A DNA stretch of 64,000 nucleotides from Adiantum capillus-veneris. Its lineage: Eukaryota > Streptophyta > Polypodiopsida > Polypodiales > Pteridaceae. Made by a program: the position numbers and the translations under genes. The stretch's first letter is position 1, and the number at the start of each line of letters is the position of its first letter. Below the pieces are notes generated by a model. The model saw only the letters and a program-made list of their open reading frames with translations. It made no database searches and was not told where the DNA came from. Where the stretch lies: positions 71,247,299 through 71,311,298 of the forward strand of contig CM043952.1 in NCBI GenBank assembly GCA_014529385.2, in the 5' to 3' direction. Positions 12,067-22,685 of this stretch are shown here, piece by piece.

Positions 12067-12072
<6 letters not shown>
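11384..12072. other. No gene seen
   Basis: AT-rich sequence with no recognisable coding content. The end, about 12,007-12,070, shares the words 'cctcaacgtcttagtgtgag' and 'tgtgtataatagtg' with 14,094-14,150, and probably belongs to the same SINE-like repeat family. Confidence 0.4.
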
Positions 12073-12107
<35 letters not shown>

Positions 12108-12166
12108 CTTACTTGTTTCATGAGGTCCTAAGAGAATATCCTAAAGAACACAGTCATAACATGATA

Positions 12167-12238
<72 letters not shown>
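12073..12238 (+). repeat. GA microsatellites
   Basis: Uninterrupted (GA)n arrays lie at about 12,071-12,105 and 12,171-12,233, separated by about 65 bp of unique sequence. They begin a cluster of four GA arrays within 850 bp. Confidence 0.9.
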
Positions 12239-12917
<679 letters not shown>

Positions 12918-12919
<2 letters not shown>

Positions 12920-13359
12920 TAACTCTGCTAAATGGTGGAAAAGATATAGTGTCATTTAATATGGCAATAGAAATGCATGTTTAAACATAAGCTTTGCCTC
13001 TAGGTTCCTCCCTGATGAAGAAGAACTTAGCTAATGTTAAATGTCCGAGGTGTAAGAAAAACAAATTTGTCAGGCATGTTTTTTGATATTCGTCTTAGAC
13101 TCAAGAGTGGTGGAAATGGTTCCTTTCCATGTGGAAATCTTAGTTGCAAATCAAAGTAGCTATGCTTAATGTCACATTTGGTATATGGAAAAGAGAAAGT
13201 GATGATATGGACTTTTGCCTCATTTTGCCATATATTGGTTTATGTCGTTCATCTTGGTGCAGGAGGAATGCTACCCATTATGTCAATGAGAAAATTCCCT
13301 CTCATTCCTTGGAATGCTATCAAGCTTAGAGTTATGGAAGACTATTGGGATTTATCTTG
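12918..13359. other. No gene recognised; weak coding-like scrap
   Basis: Around 13,014-13,085 the plus strand reads 'MKKNLANVKCPRCKKNKFVR', which could be a zinc-ribbon scrap. The remainder has no recognisable relatives, and I could not assign the piece. Confidence 0.3.
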
Positions 13360-13545
13360 AGGAAATCTTCACATATATGTGTATTTACAAATGCAATGCT
13401 ATACAAATCACTCACATGAGGGATCATACCATGGAAACAATTTTCCCAATGTAGACTTACACTCATCGAGAAAAACCCATGACCCTTGAACCTGCAACCT
13501 TGTAAATACATCAAGAATGCTTAACCAATTGAGCTACGCCCTTTG
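13360..13545 (-). mobile_element. tRNA-derived SINE-like sequence
   Basis: On the minus strand, 'gggcgtagctcaattggtta' (about 13,521-13,540) begins like a tRNA. The A-box-like 'tagctcaattgg' is at 13,525-13,536 and a B-box-like 'ggttcaagggt' at 13,482-13,492. The 32-nt spacing is typical of an RNA polymerase III internal promoter. The cloverleaf itself is not intact. The unrelated body runs on to about 13,360, so a tRNA-derived SINE is more likely than a functional tRNA gene. No target duplication or poly-A was found. Confidence 0.5.
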
Positions 13546-13560
13546 AGTAAAAGAGCCGCC

Positions 13561-13640
13561 GCCCCTTTTTCCATGGCAATTATTATAAAATCTTGAAAGC
13601 CCTTTTTTCCATGGCATTTTTACTATAACATCTTGAAAGC
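13561..13640 (+). repeat. Short tandem repeat, about 38 bp, two copies
   Basis: The words 'ccctttttccatggca', 'attattataaaatcttgaaag' recur with few changes at about 13,562-13,598 and 13,600-13,639. No function is evident. Confidence 0.6.
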
Positions 13641-13866
13641 ATAGATAAATAGAATTAGTAGATGTTGAGAACAAGAAATAGTCACAATTGTGTGCAATCT
13701 ATGGACTAGAAAATGTCCCTATGTAAGTATTTGAAGAGGCTCCCATCAATCTAGGGCCCCAACTCTAAACAATAATCATAGATCTTCTCGTATGTGCATT
13801 TACCTTCCCTTGTTGCAATACATTTGCATGTAAAAACTCAAGAAAATCAACTACATTCAATGAACA

Positions 13867-14157
13867 ATGTGTGCCAGTGATGTGGCTGGGGCACATGGCT
13901 CTCATCTTCTCTAGGTTGTAGGTTCAATCTTTTGAGGAGGGGGGGGGGGGCAAAGTAAAGTCCCACACCTACATTTATACTTAGGTGCTCAAGTATCCCA
14001 TCATTTTCCATGTTTGGGTGAGATGATATAGTTGTGTGAGGCCAAAAGGTGAGCATTACATAGTTCACACTATAGTGAGTTGTAGTATGCTACTTCCTCA
14101 ACATCTTAGTGTAAGACTATGAGTCTCTGTGTAATAGTGCGTTGTCGGGGGATTTGT
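13867..14157 (+). mobile_element. Second SINE-like repeat
   Basis: This opens with 'gatgtggctggggcacatgg' and, about 30 nt on, 'ggttgtaggttcaatctttt', which are A-box-like and B-box-like words in tRNA order. A run of 12-13 G follows. Its 3' part, 'cctcaacatcttagtgtaag' to 'ctgtgtaatagtg', also occurs at 12,007-12,060. That supports an interspersed element with a conserved tail. The call rests on these motifs only. Confidence 0.35.
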
Positions 14158-14409
14158 GTTTGAAAGCTGAGCCATGAAGGCACGGGGCCTCTGGTTGTGA
14201 GAGGTGCGAGGAAGAGAGTTACAGCAGACACAATTAATCTAGAGAAATCTTAAAATAGACAACTTGGACAAGATTCAGAAACTAGATTACCCCACAACAG
14301 AAAATTAATAGTACCATTGCTTAATGAAATGTTAATTGTGGAGTTTATGCTCCTTACATGTGGTTTAATCTTCCTTAATTCACGTGATAATTAAAAAAAT
14401 CAAACTTCA

Positions 14410-15893
14410 ATGATGATGATAATGTCCAATTTGATGATAACACTGAGTATGACGATGCTTTCCCCTTTGCCCTAATTGGTTTGCCGAGCTTGTCTTGACA
14501 AAGTTTGAGTGCTCCACATGTCTAATGAACCATATTTTGACATAAAGAATGCTCCATGCGCATACAAAATATGCTGCATCAAGAAAAAATGCTTGGATCA
14601 AATGAATGTTTATGTATAGCATCAAAATTTGAACTGAACAAAGTAACTTACCATGTAGTGTGTGATATTTTTCTCTCCCCACGCTTGCACAAATGCTTTA
14701 GTGAAATTGGAAATGTGATCTTTGAACAAATTTTGTTGCTCGCTCGTGGTTTGGGGTTTCCACATGATTTGAAGCACTAACTCCAAGTGGTGCCACACTT
14801 GCCTACACAGATTTACAAGCATGGGATTTGAATCTTGATCGGTCGTACACTTTCAAAGCGCTTTCCATAGCTCCCATGCAGCATCCTCCTCACCCTCTCC
14901 TTTTGCATCTCTGGTTTCTTGAAAAACCTACGTGCTTTCACACCATTCATGGATATTTTTTTATGGAACTTCATGCATATTTTCCACCTCACCGATGATA
15001 GAAACATTGCCACCATGACATCCAATCGAATTTAGAATTGCTTCAACTATTCCAATGGCTTCCACGGATCTAGAAAGTGGTTTTTTTAGGATCTCCTTTG
15101 TGATGGCATCTTTCATGTGTTTGGCCTTTTCACAACCTATGATGTAAAGTATATCTTCCTTTGAGATGCATCCTAGGAGAAGATTGCAACGGTCCTCTTG
15201 TCTAAAACTTCCACACACATCTTGTATATATGTCCTATTTCAAAAGGTGAAACGAGTTACAAATTGATGGAAATTATTTGAGAGTTATGAACACCGTGAA
15301 TTAATAAAAATATTAGGTTTCCGTGATCCGTTTCTTACGTGCCCCTCCATTAGAGGCTAAGTTTTCAATGGAAGAGAACTCCCTCTTACGCTCACACATG
15401 CCAAATGGAGTGGCTTTTAGGTGCATCATTGCAATCTGTAGCTTAGTTACCTCTGTTTTTGTAGCTTTCATCTCCTCTTTAAGATCTTTGATTTGTTTCT
15501 CTGTGGGATGTAGTTGTTGTTGGAGATTTGTGGAATGAATGTGTAACACTTGACATTGTTGTCGGAAATATGCCGACGCACCTGCGTGATTGGAGTCCAA
15601 TCTCTTACAATACCCAAGAAGACCACATTATCCTTCTCCCACATATTTGATTAAGCTTGGGAGTGTACGGAATGTCGGATGACAGCCCACGATTGGATCT
15701 TTTGGATACAACCCTCCATCAAGCCACAAGTCAACATTGGTTTCTCCTCGAAACCGTCGTACGGATGCCGATTGAGATGCTTTCTCGTCATTTTTTTTGT
15801 GGGAGCAAATTCGATCGGTAGAGGCAGACTGACATTAGTTGACCTAGTAAATGACGGCGCAGGTGATTCATTGGTTATGTCGCGAAGAGACAT
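14410..15893 (-). pseudogene. DDE-transposase-like gene, copy A (internally deleted, intron retained)
   Basis: Minus-strand pieces that match copy B at 55.4-57.7 kb in order. They are an N-terminal region (15,893-15,651), a coiled-coil stretch ending 'LKATPFGMCERKREF' and 'ARKKRITET' (15,600-15,313), and a middle part with 'LLLGCISKEDILYIIGCEKA' (15,218-14,961). A C-terminal part carries 'FTKAFVQAWGEKNITHYM', an intron of 78 nt (14,574-14,651, gtaagt...tgcag, phase 0), and 'HILYAHGAFFMSKYGSLDMW'. A frame-shifted 'VEHSNF' follows, corresponding to 'MEKSHY' of copy B, where the putative catalytic Glu lies. The segment that would hold the first Asp motifs is missing, about 700 nt deleted between 'KIQIPCL' and the C-terminal part. 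There are several stops and shifts. The intron is at exactly the same codon as in copy B, so both descend from one spliced gene family. The family name is unknown to me. Confidence 0.6.
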
Positions 15894-16183
15894 GGTGGAA
15901 AGTTATGATGGGGAAAAAATTTGATAAGATATACTTTTTGGGATAAACAAACAATTTTTGGGATAAAAAGACTAAAAAATATATTTTTTCATATATAGGT
16001 TCAATTTTTGAGCTCAAAAGAGGGAAATTTTTAAATTTTAAAAATTTTGATTTTTAGGCTTTATTAGATGGATGTTTTGATGATGTGGCATTATCTATTT
16101 ATTCTTGGAATTAATGCAGAGAGAGACCCAGGAATTTTAGATTTGGAGCTTATAAAAGCTAGATTCTTATAAAAAAATACTAT

Positions 16184-16202
16184 TATATATATATATATAT
16201 AT
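16184..16202 (+). repeat. AT microsatellite (copy 1)
   Basis: A (TA)n run inside the tandem host repeat. The counterpart in copy 2, at 17,753-17,789, is nearly twice as long. Confidence 0.9.
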
Positions 16203-16223
16203 AGGGACCTTTTTAAAGCTTAA

Positions 16224-17571
16224 CACTAGAATGGTAACCTAACAGGACATAAAAGTGTCCTTTCAGGGTCTTGAGAAAAATGTCCAAAACCATAGTAGAT
16301 CCACTCATTTTAAAAAAATCCTTTCATGAGCTTATAGTTCAATAACTACTACATATGGAAAAAATGTGAAACTTGTAATTTTTCTCATCCTTTGGTCACT
16401 ACAAGCCTCCAAAGTTGATGGACCAGTGCATTTTGCCCAAAACAGCAATTTCTTACGGTTGATTGCATATAAATAAGAGTGGGGATTTTTGTAGGACATG
16501 AGATAAAATACCCCGTTAACTTCAATGGGTTGGTGACCAAAACATATGGTTTCTTTTACCTCACTAATTTTTTATTGGGCAAAAAAAATAGGTACAAAAA
16601 AGTTGCATTTTTGCCATTCTACAGACCTATCATCAAAGTTTCTATAGTTACGCTCAATACAGATACTATATACATGTTTTCTTAGTTCCCTTTGGGCATT
16701 TGGATTCAAAAGGAGCCATGGAGCATGTCAAAAGGATAATGGATCTCTTACAATTGGAACCTTGGGGGCAATGATAAAGTGCTAAATACAGCAAACATGA
16801 AAGAGCTGGGTTTAGCATTATGACCTCTAGAAACCCATAGAAATTACTCAATATCTAGCCAAGTTTTTAGTCTATGATTAGATATGGTTACTACCTACAA
16901 AATACACACAATTGGCCTAAGAAACTAGCAATATTGAGAAAGTTATACTTGCTACTCTAAAATGTATCGTATTCTTCAGCAATCAAAAAAATCAACCATC
17001 ATCATATACTATGCTATATAGCATATTAGGTCCCCCAAAACTCAAGGAAGATTAGCTTTATGTTATACATTACACTTACACAATCAAAATTGAATTTGGA
17101 TATCAAGATTAAAGACACCAAAAAATCATAAAAGTGCTAATTTTGGCCAAAAAACAGGATTATGCAATTCTTGTAAATTGATCATAACTTTCAATTTTAA
17201 CACTTAGCTCTTCCTACAAGCATCAAAACATGTTGAGAACTATGAAGGCCTAACCTCTAGCCATCTAAACCTCACAAACATGAAGTTTAGAGTGGTATAG
17301 TTGCCAAAAATTGAAAAAAAGCCAAAAACAGGACCCGTTTTTTCACACAGTTTAGGTTCAAAAATGTTGTGCAAGAGTAAGGTTAATGGTGAGATCGATA
17401 CTCCAAAAAAAATGCTAAATTTTTTTCAGCTCATAAGGAAACTTTGTGGATATATAGGACCTAGAAATTCATTTTCATACTCTTCAAATAATTCAAGCAA
17501 AATGGTCACTTAACAGGCAGGACACAAAAGTGTCCAAGGACATAAAAGTATCCTATTACCATTCTATTGTG
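16224..17571 (+). mobile_element. CACTAG/TTAA non-autonomous element, copy 1
   Basis: A 1,348-bp element with imperfect terminal inverted repeats. The left end is 'CACTAGAATGGTAACC' and the right end, reversed, is 'CACAATAGAATGGTAA'. It follows a TTAA (16,220-16,223). On the right the TTAA has lost two bases ('aaaagatcc' follows directly). Sub-terminal words 'ggacataaaagtgtcc' are near-palindromic and occur at both ends. The interior matches copies at 35,146 and 51,905 ('ccatagtagatccactcatt', 'atcctttcatgag'). It has no coding capacity. This is the most diverged of the three similar copies. Confidence 0.75.
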
Positions 17572-17748
17572 AAAAGATCCATTTTGAAGATTTTATTATT
17601 ACTATTTTTTTTTGGGGTGAATTGATGCACGAGTTGAAAAGTGGAAGATGTCATAACTACTTACTCTCTTTGTGGAATTAATGTAGAGAGGGACCCAAGG
17701 AATTTTAGATTTGGAGCTTATAAAAGCTAGATTCTTCTAAAAAAATAC

Positions 17749-17752
<4 letters not shown>

Positions 17753-17789
<37 letters not shown>
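17753..17789 (+). repeat. AT microsatellite (copy 2)
   Basis: An uninterrupted (TA)n run in the second copy of the tandem host repeat. Confidence 0.9.
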
Positions 17790-17792
<3 letters not shown>

Positions 17793-17907
17793 ACCTTTTG
17801 AAAGCTTAAAAGATCCATTTTGAAGATTATATAAAAAAATCACTTTTTTGGGGTGAATTGATGCACGAACTGAAAAGTGGATTTTGTCAAAACTACTTAC
17901 TCTCTTT

Positions 17908-18117
17908 GTTTGGTGATAGGTAGAGAGAGAATGGTTCTTCTCGCTACTTTTACTCCTCTCTCTCCTACTTTATCCCCCTTCTTCCTCTTACTTTACCACC
18001 CTCATTCCCTACTTCCCCCCCCCTCTCCTATCTAGAGAGAAGTTAGAGAGAGAGCTACAAAAGTAGCCCTATTTATTGTCTTTGTTCCCTCCATCCCCTA
18101 AAAAATTAGTTTTATCC
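17908..18117. other. Pyrimidine-rich spacer, no gene
   Basis: CT-rich low-complexity sequence with several 'agagaga' and 'ctctctc' runs between the host repeat and the gag-protease remnant. Confidence 0.5.
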
Positions 18118-20600
18118 TTACATGGCCCCAAGGGGGTCCAATTTTTTCCTAATGTCTTCCCTGTACCACGCTAGGCCCACTATAGTCCATAGAAAATCTT
18201 GAGCAAACCTGTACTCTTTAAACTCTTTGCGAACCCTTGGCAAAGGATGTTCTCTTAAGCTATCTTTATTCCTGACATGATCAACAAAAACAGTCAAAAA
18301 TTGAACCGCTCTCTTATCATCTTTGCTTTGGATCCTTGCATATGATGAACCATCATCCAAAACCTTTGTCTCCATACGCACATTTGTGATATAAGGTTGC
18401 CCTAGGATAAGTGGATAAGAGAAATGTTCCTGCATAAAATGTTATGTTCATCACAAAAATCTCCAATTGTAACCTTGACATTTTCACATGCACCATATAA
18501 ATCGCCAGGCTGGGTGTTGGTAGCTCGAATAACCATGATCCATATCAATAGGCCGTTTCCCTCTCTGGTACAAGCTTTTTGACATCAAATTAATTTCTGA
18601 ACCACGATCCACAAGTGGTGGAATAGGCTCATCAATATCACCAATCTTAACAATTGTCTCCGTAGTGGCTCTCGCCCAATGTGTTCTGGAAAAATGACTC
18701 CTAGGTACTGCTTCCTCACCATCATCATTATTGAAGTAAACATGTCTTACCTCGGGTGTAACTTGATTCGAGATCACTATAGACAGTAAGCTTTCTTCTT
18801 CAATCTCTGACTCGTAAGCATCCAAAATTGATTCTACATGTTGAATCACTTGGCTCTTGACCGCATCCGGTTCTTGCTCGACTGATACTTGTCCCTTTCT
18901 CTTTATAATATCAATGATGTACTCATGAAATTCACATTTAGCAATACATTGCCCAAAGTAAGTTCCACCTTGCTATTGAGAATGCGTTCGTCAAATACCT
19001 TCTTTAGATCTGTAGCCAATTCAATATCAGATTTTAACTTGTAAGAAAGACCTTTTGGCTTACGTTGATTTTTATCTTTGGACGCCTCTTCCATAACCAC
19101 TTAAAGTGTAGGAATTTCTTTAGAACTTGCACCTTGTTCCTTCTTGCTGCTAGTCCTCGTAGCTTGTTTTGATGGGCCCGCAATGTCTTCACTCTCTTGC
19201 GCTTCTCTTCCACCATAGCTTCATTAGCCTAAGATTTTGCAAGAAAGGCATACACAAAAAGAGAATTTATAGGATCTGACCACCCCGTAGTTTGTTGAAT
19301 GAAATTCCCAGCTTGACTTAATGTGTCACAAGTTATTTTACCTTTTTCAGTTGTCCTCAAAGCATAGGGCCATAGATTCCCTTTAGCCTTGGTACCTTCC
19401 TCATCTTCCGCACTGCATACCTGTAATCCATAAGTTGTTGCATCAACCCTAGAGCCATTGTGTTGCATCTCCTCAACCAGCTTCTTCATACCGCCCTTCC
19501 CATAGTTAAAGCGTAGACGTTCACCAGTTTCTGTTTTAAGATGTAGCTTGCCATACTTCCAAAAAACTATGTTCTTCTTATAAGCTTCATTAAAATCATC
19601 ACAATTTTTGCATATATGATCTAAGCTATCACACCACATGCATCCTTTATCCATGCTTGTTGTCAAGGACGATATCTTGGTCCTGAAGAAGATCCACTTG
19701 CACTCAAACCATCAAGTTTAACAGCTTTCAAATTCAAATTCAACTGTTGTATACCTTGTACCAACTCATCAAGGACTGGATCTTCTAGCTTGGGCTTGGG
19801 CTTCTCCACTAGATCCTCTTTGAGTGCTTCCATAGGATCAACCACTATGAACTTGCCCACCCTCTTTTGTCGTTTTACAATCATATTAACAGCTTTTGTA
19901 ACCAATTTCCAATCAAAAGTTAAGCCCAACTCACCTGATGGGTCCTCAAGCAAGTGTACCAGCTCTTCTGAAGGCGTGAATCTGCTGCTTGAATAAATAG
20001 CTCGACCTTTTCTGGTTGCATTGTTTTCTCTTCAACAGTAGATAGCTGTTCAAACTTCTTTTCAAACGCTCGTAGCAATTCTCTCATAGATAATCCTTTA
20101 TCCTTCTACTGTATCCATTTCATAAAGCTTTGCTTGGTAACCCGTTGAGAATCTTCAAGAAAATACTCTTCTTGTAAAACCTTCTTAAATTTCTGCCAGT
20201 TTGCACCATGTGTTACCCGAATTTCTTCAATTCGAGCCGTAAGCTCGGGAGCTGCAATTAAGTGAAAACCTTCCACTGCGTCATGATCATTAACTCTATA
20301 ATCCTCCATACATTGTTCATAAACAATACAAAATTTTGAAACATCACGATCTTCAAATCTTTGTAGCTTTCGGTTACTGTATACTTCGCTTGACGAATGC
20401 GTTCACTTTGTTGGTACTGCTACTGAGAAGCGTGTTGCTGTTGCATATAGGATACAAACTGATGCATCATCTATTGCATTGATACTTCATGTGGTGTTCA
20501 CATCTTCTGCTACCAACCGGCTCGTTTCGCATCGGGTTCACCAAAGAAGTCGTGGATAAATGTGTGTGGTTAGTGAGCTGGAATCAACACCGGGTTGCTT
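18118..20600 (-). pseudogene. LTR-retrotransposon gag-protease remnant
   Basis: A chain of minus-strand frames reads in the order of a gag-protease polyprotein. First come capsid-like helices ('GANWQKFKKVLQEEYFLEDS', 20,309-20,106) and a Lys/Pro-rich linker. A CX2CX4HX4C knuckle follows, 'CMWCDSLDHICKNC' (19,666-19,600). Then a protease core reads 'PIPPLVDRGSEINLM' (18,640-18,590), where the D-(S/T)-G is changed to D-R-G, and finally 'LILGQPYITNVRME' (18,435-18,395), the usual flap/C-lobe motif. No reverse transcriptase follows and no LTRs were found. Stops and shifts separate the pieces, and the altered protease triad alone would inactivate it. The upstream side is interrupted at 20,691 by gypsy G1. 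Confidence 0.75.
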
Positions 20601-20690
20601 TCTGTGGGATCAGGTGAGCGAATCAATACAAAATGATATCTTGGAGTTGCAAACGACCCTTTAAAACTTAGTTTTTTATTACTAATATCA

Positions 20691-20695
20691 TAATA
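20691..20695. repeat. G1 target-site duplication, left (ACTAA)
   Basis: ACTAA immediately precedes the left LTR and is repeated exactly at 29,568-29,572 after the right LTR. The 5-bp length is typical of Ty3/gypsy integrase. Confidence 0.9.
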
Positions 20696-22279
20696 ATCAA
20701 TATCTAATTCTCTTAAATGATTTTCTCATATTAAATTGATCATTTAATGTGGGGAAGTGCCAGGGGAGAAAAGGCTAGAATATTGGTTAAGCTAGCAGAC
20801 CGGCCACAATAGGGACCCAAAGGAGGGAAAATATGGATCCAAAGGTAGGGCCATCTGCAAAAGAGACATGTGTAACAATGGGCTAAAAAGACCCTAAGGT
20901 TCAGCCCATTAAGACTTCCAAAATGCTAAGGTTCCAAAATTCAAAGGTTGTGTCCAAAGGGTTAAAGCTTAGGGGGAATTGGATGCTTTGTGTGCTCTCC
21001 AAAGTCAATGCATATCCCTACATGTGAGGGGGCGAGCCCTTCTTCTAGGGGATGCGAGAGAAAGTCACACACACACACACACACACACAGGCTCCCTTTA
21101 CACAAAGGGAATGAGGGACACATGTCAGCTCCCTAGGCCAGATGCCCACAAGGTGTACCCAGTTTCTATTGGATGACCCTTGAAGTGGACCAATGAGAAT
21201 TAAGCTAGAGTAAATCTAGTTTAATTAATTTAAAAACATTTAATAAAAGAAACCAATGAGAATTAAGTCTCCTAGAAGACTATTGGGCAGTCTCCCAAGG
21301 GGTCCAATGAGCATTCAGGAGCCCAATGGCTTGCTTGATTGCTATTGGCAAGGAGGAAAGGGGTTCCAATGAGAGTTTAGTTTAATTATTTAATTACCTA
21401 AAGCTCTCACAAAAGGGGAAAGGGGGACACATGTCAAAAGGCTATCACTTATGATGCTTAATTGTGATTGCCTTGGATTTGGGGAGGGCCAATGAGGCTA
21501 GAGCAAGAGAAAATCGCAAGGGGGCTCGCCCAAGAGAGAGAGGGGGGGCTTATTTTTATAGGGAATTATCACACACACACTCACAAAAGCTCATGGTGAA
21601 GAAAGAGAAGACTATCTCCTTCCAAGCTTTAATGGAGAACGCATCACCTACTCCAAGCTTGTGAGATAGAAGCCTACATCAACACTCTCTTGGCATGTGG
21701 ATGCAAATCCAACCAAGAGCCAAGCTTCAATGCATGCTCATCTCCTCTACCAAGCTAATTACTAAGCTATGCTAATATGAGTGATTATGTGAGGAGATGT
21801 ACATCTTTCTCGTAAGATACTCCTTCTTCCTCTCAATCTACTCTCATACCCTGCCAGCTCTCACCATCTTCGAAGGTGTGTGAGGTCTTGGGTCTGAGAA
21901 CGGGGATAATTCAAGTTGTGTTTTTTAAGTGTTTTGCTTAGTGAATGAAGCTTTCATCCTCATTGCCCTAGCTAGTCTTGAAGGAACACAAAAAATTGTA
22001 TTGTACAATGTCTCTCTTGATGGGAGAAACCATAATACAAAGCCTTTTGGAGGGGGGACCGGCTCCATGCAAATCCGGTCCTCAACTGTTGTCATTATCT
22101 TAATTTCTCTCTCTATTGAAAGTATTGTCGATGCTATCTAACTAGGTGTTATGCTTTTTTGTTGCTCTCTCCACCCAAGCACTCTTGTAATTCTCATTAG
22201 GAATCTATTCTAATGAAATGCCCACTATGTTCATGCACATTTCCGCTACACACAAGTTATTAGGCCATTAAATGTTACA
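20696..22279 (+). repeat. G1 5' LTR
   Basis: 1,584 bp, ending '...ccattaaatgttaca'. Its first bases are 'TATCATAATAATC' where the 3' copy has 'TGTCATAATAATC', so the terminal TG has mutated. It contains a CA microsatellite at 21,065-21,090 and a stretch of repeated 'ccaatgag' words. A diverged relative of its 3' third lies inverted at 63,540-64,000. Confidence 0.95.
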
Positions 22280-22280
22280 T

Positions 22281-22298
22281 TGGTATCAGAGCACAAGG
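22281..22298 (+). promoter_or_regulatory. G1 primer-binding site (tRNA-iMet)
   Basis: 'tggtatcagagcacaagg' begins one base after the 5' LTR. The first twelve bases are the standard complement of the 3' end of plant initiator tRNA-Met, which primes minus-strand DNA synthesis. Confidence 0.95.
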
Positions 22299-22685
22299 TT
22301 TCTCTTTTCTTGCTCAAGAAGGGAGGTCCTCAAGCTAGCTACAAATGGTTAATTGGTATTATTAATTTCCTGTGAGTAAGTAGAATAGGGATTTTTCAGC
22401 CTTGCAGTGCGCCTGCCTTTGTGCAGTTAACGGGGCATCACTGTCGAGAGCTATGGTCTTAATAGTGGAGTCCTATGGGGCTTGCCTACGGCTTAACCAC
22501 TATTGAGCTATTAGAAGCTTGACAGGAGCCGGTGCTATTTTGGTGTCGAAATACCTTCTCTTCTATTCCTTGCAATTAATGGTATTTGAGCCGCGGGTAC
22601 AGTAGCTTGAGTGCTTTTTCTAAAGTGGTAAAGAGGAGTAGCAACTAGGGCTTGAAGTGCCAAAGTACACCTAAAAGTTGTTAGA

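Larger units (their letters stand above)
16106..17907 (+). repeat. Tandemly duplicated host repeat, one copy interrupted by a CACTAG/TTAA element
   Basis: One unit runs from 'tggaattaatgcagag' through 'gattcttataaaaaaatac', an AT microsatellite, 'gggacctttttaaagctt', 'aaaagatccattttgaag' and 'ggggtgaattgatgcacga' to 'cttactctctttg'. Copy 1 covers 16,106-16,223 plus 17,572-17,672. Copy 2 covers 17,673-17,907 and is uninterrupted. Copy 2 has an intact TTAA at 17,806-17,809 where copy 1 carries the 1.35-kb insertion, so it is a paralogous empty site. Confidence 0.8.

Noticed and set aside
13482-13545. Functional tRNA gene
   Set aside because: A- and B-box-like words are present, but stems do not close into a cloverleaf and a non-tRNA body follows; SINE-like is preferred.
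21065-21090. CRISPR-like or functional repeat array
   Set aside because: It is a plain CA microsatellite present in both G1 LTRs.
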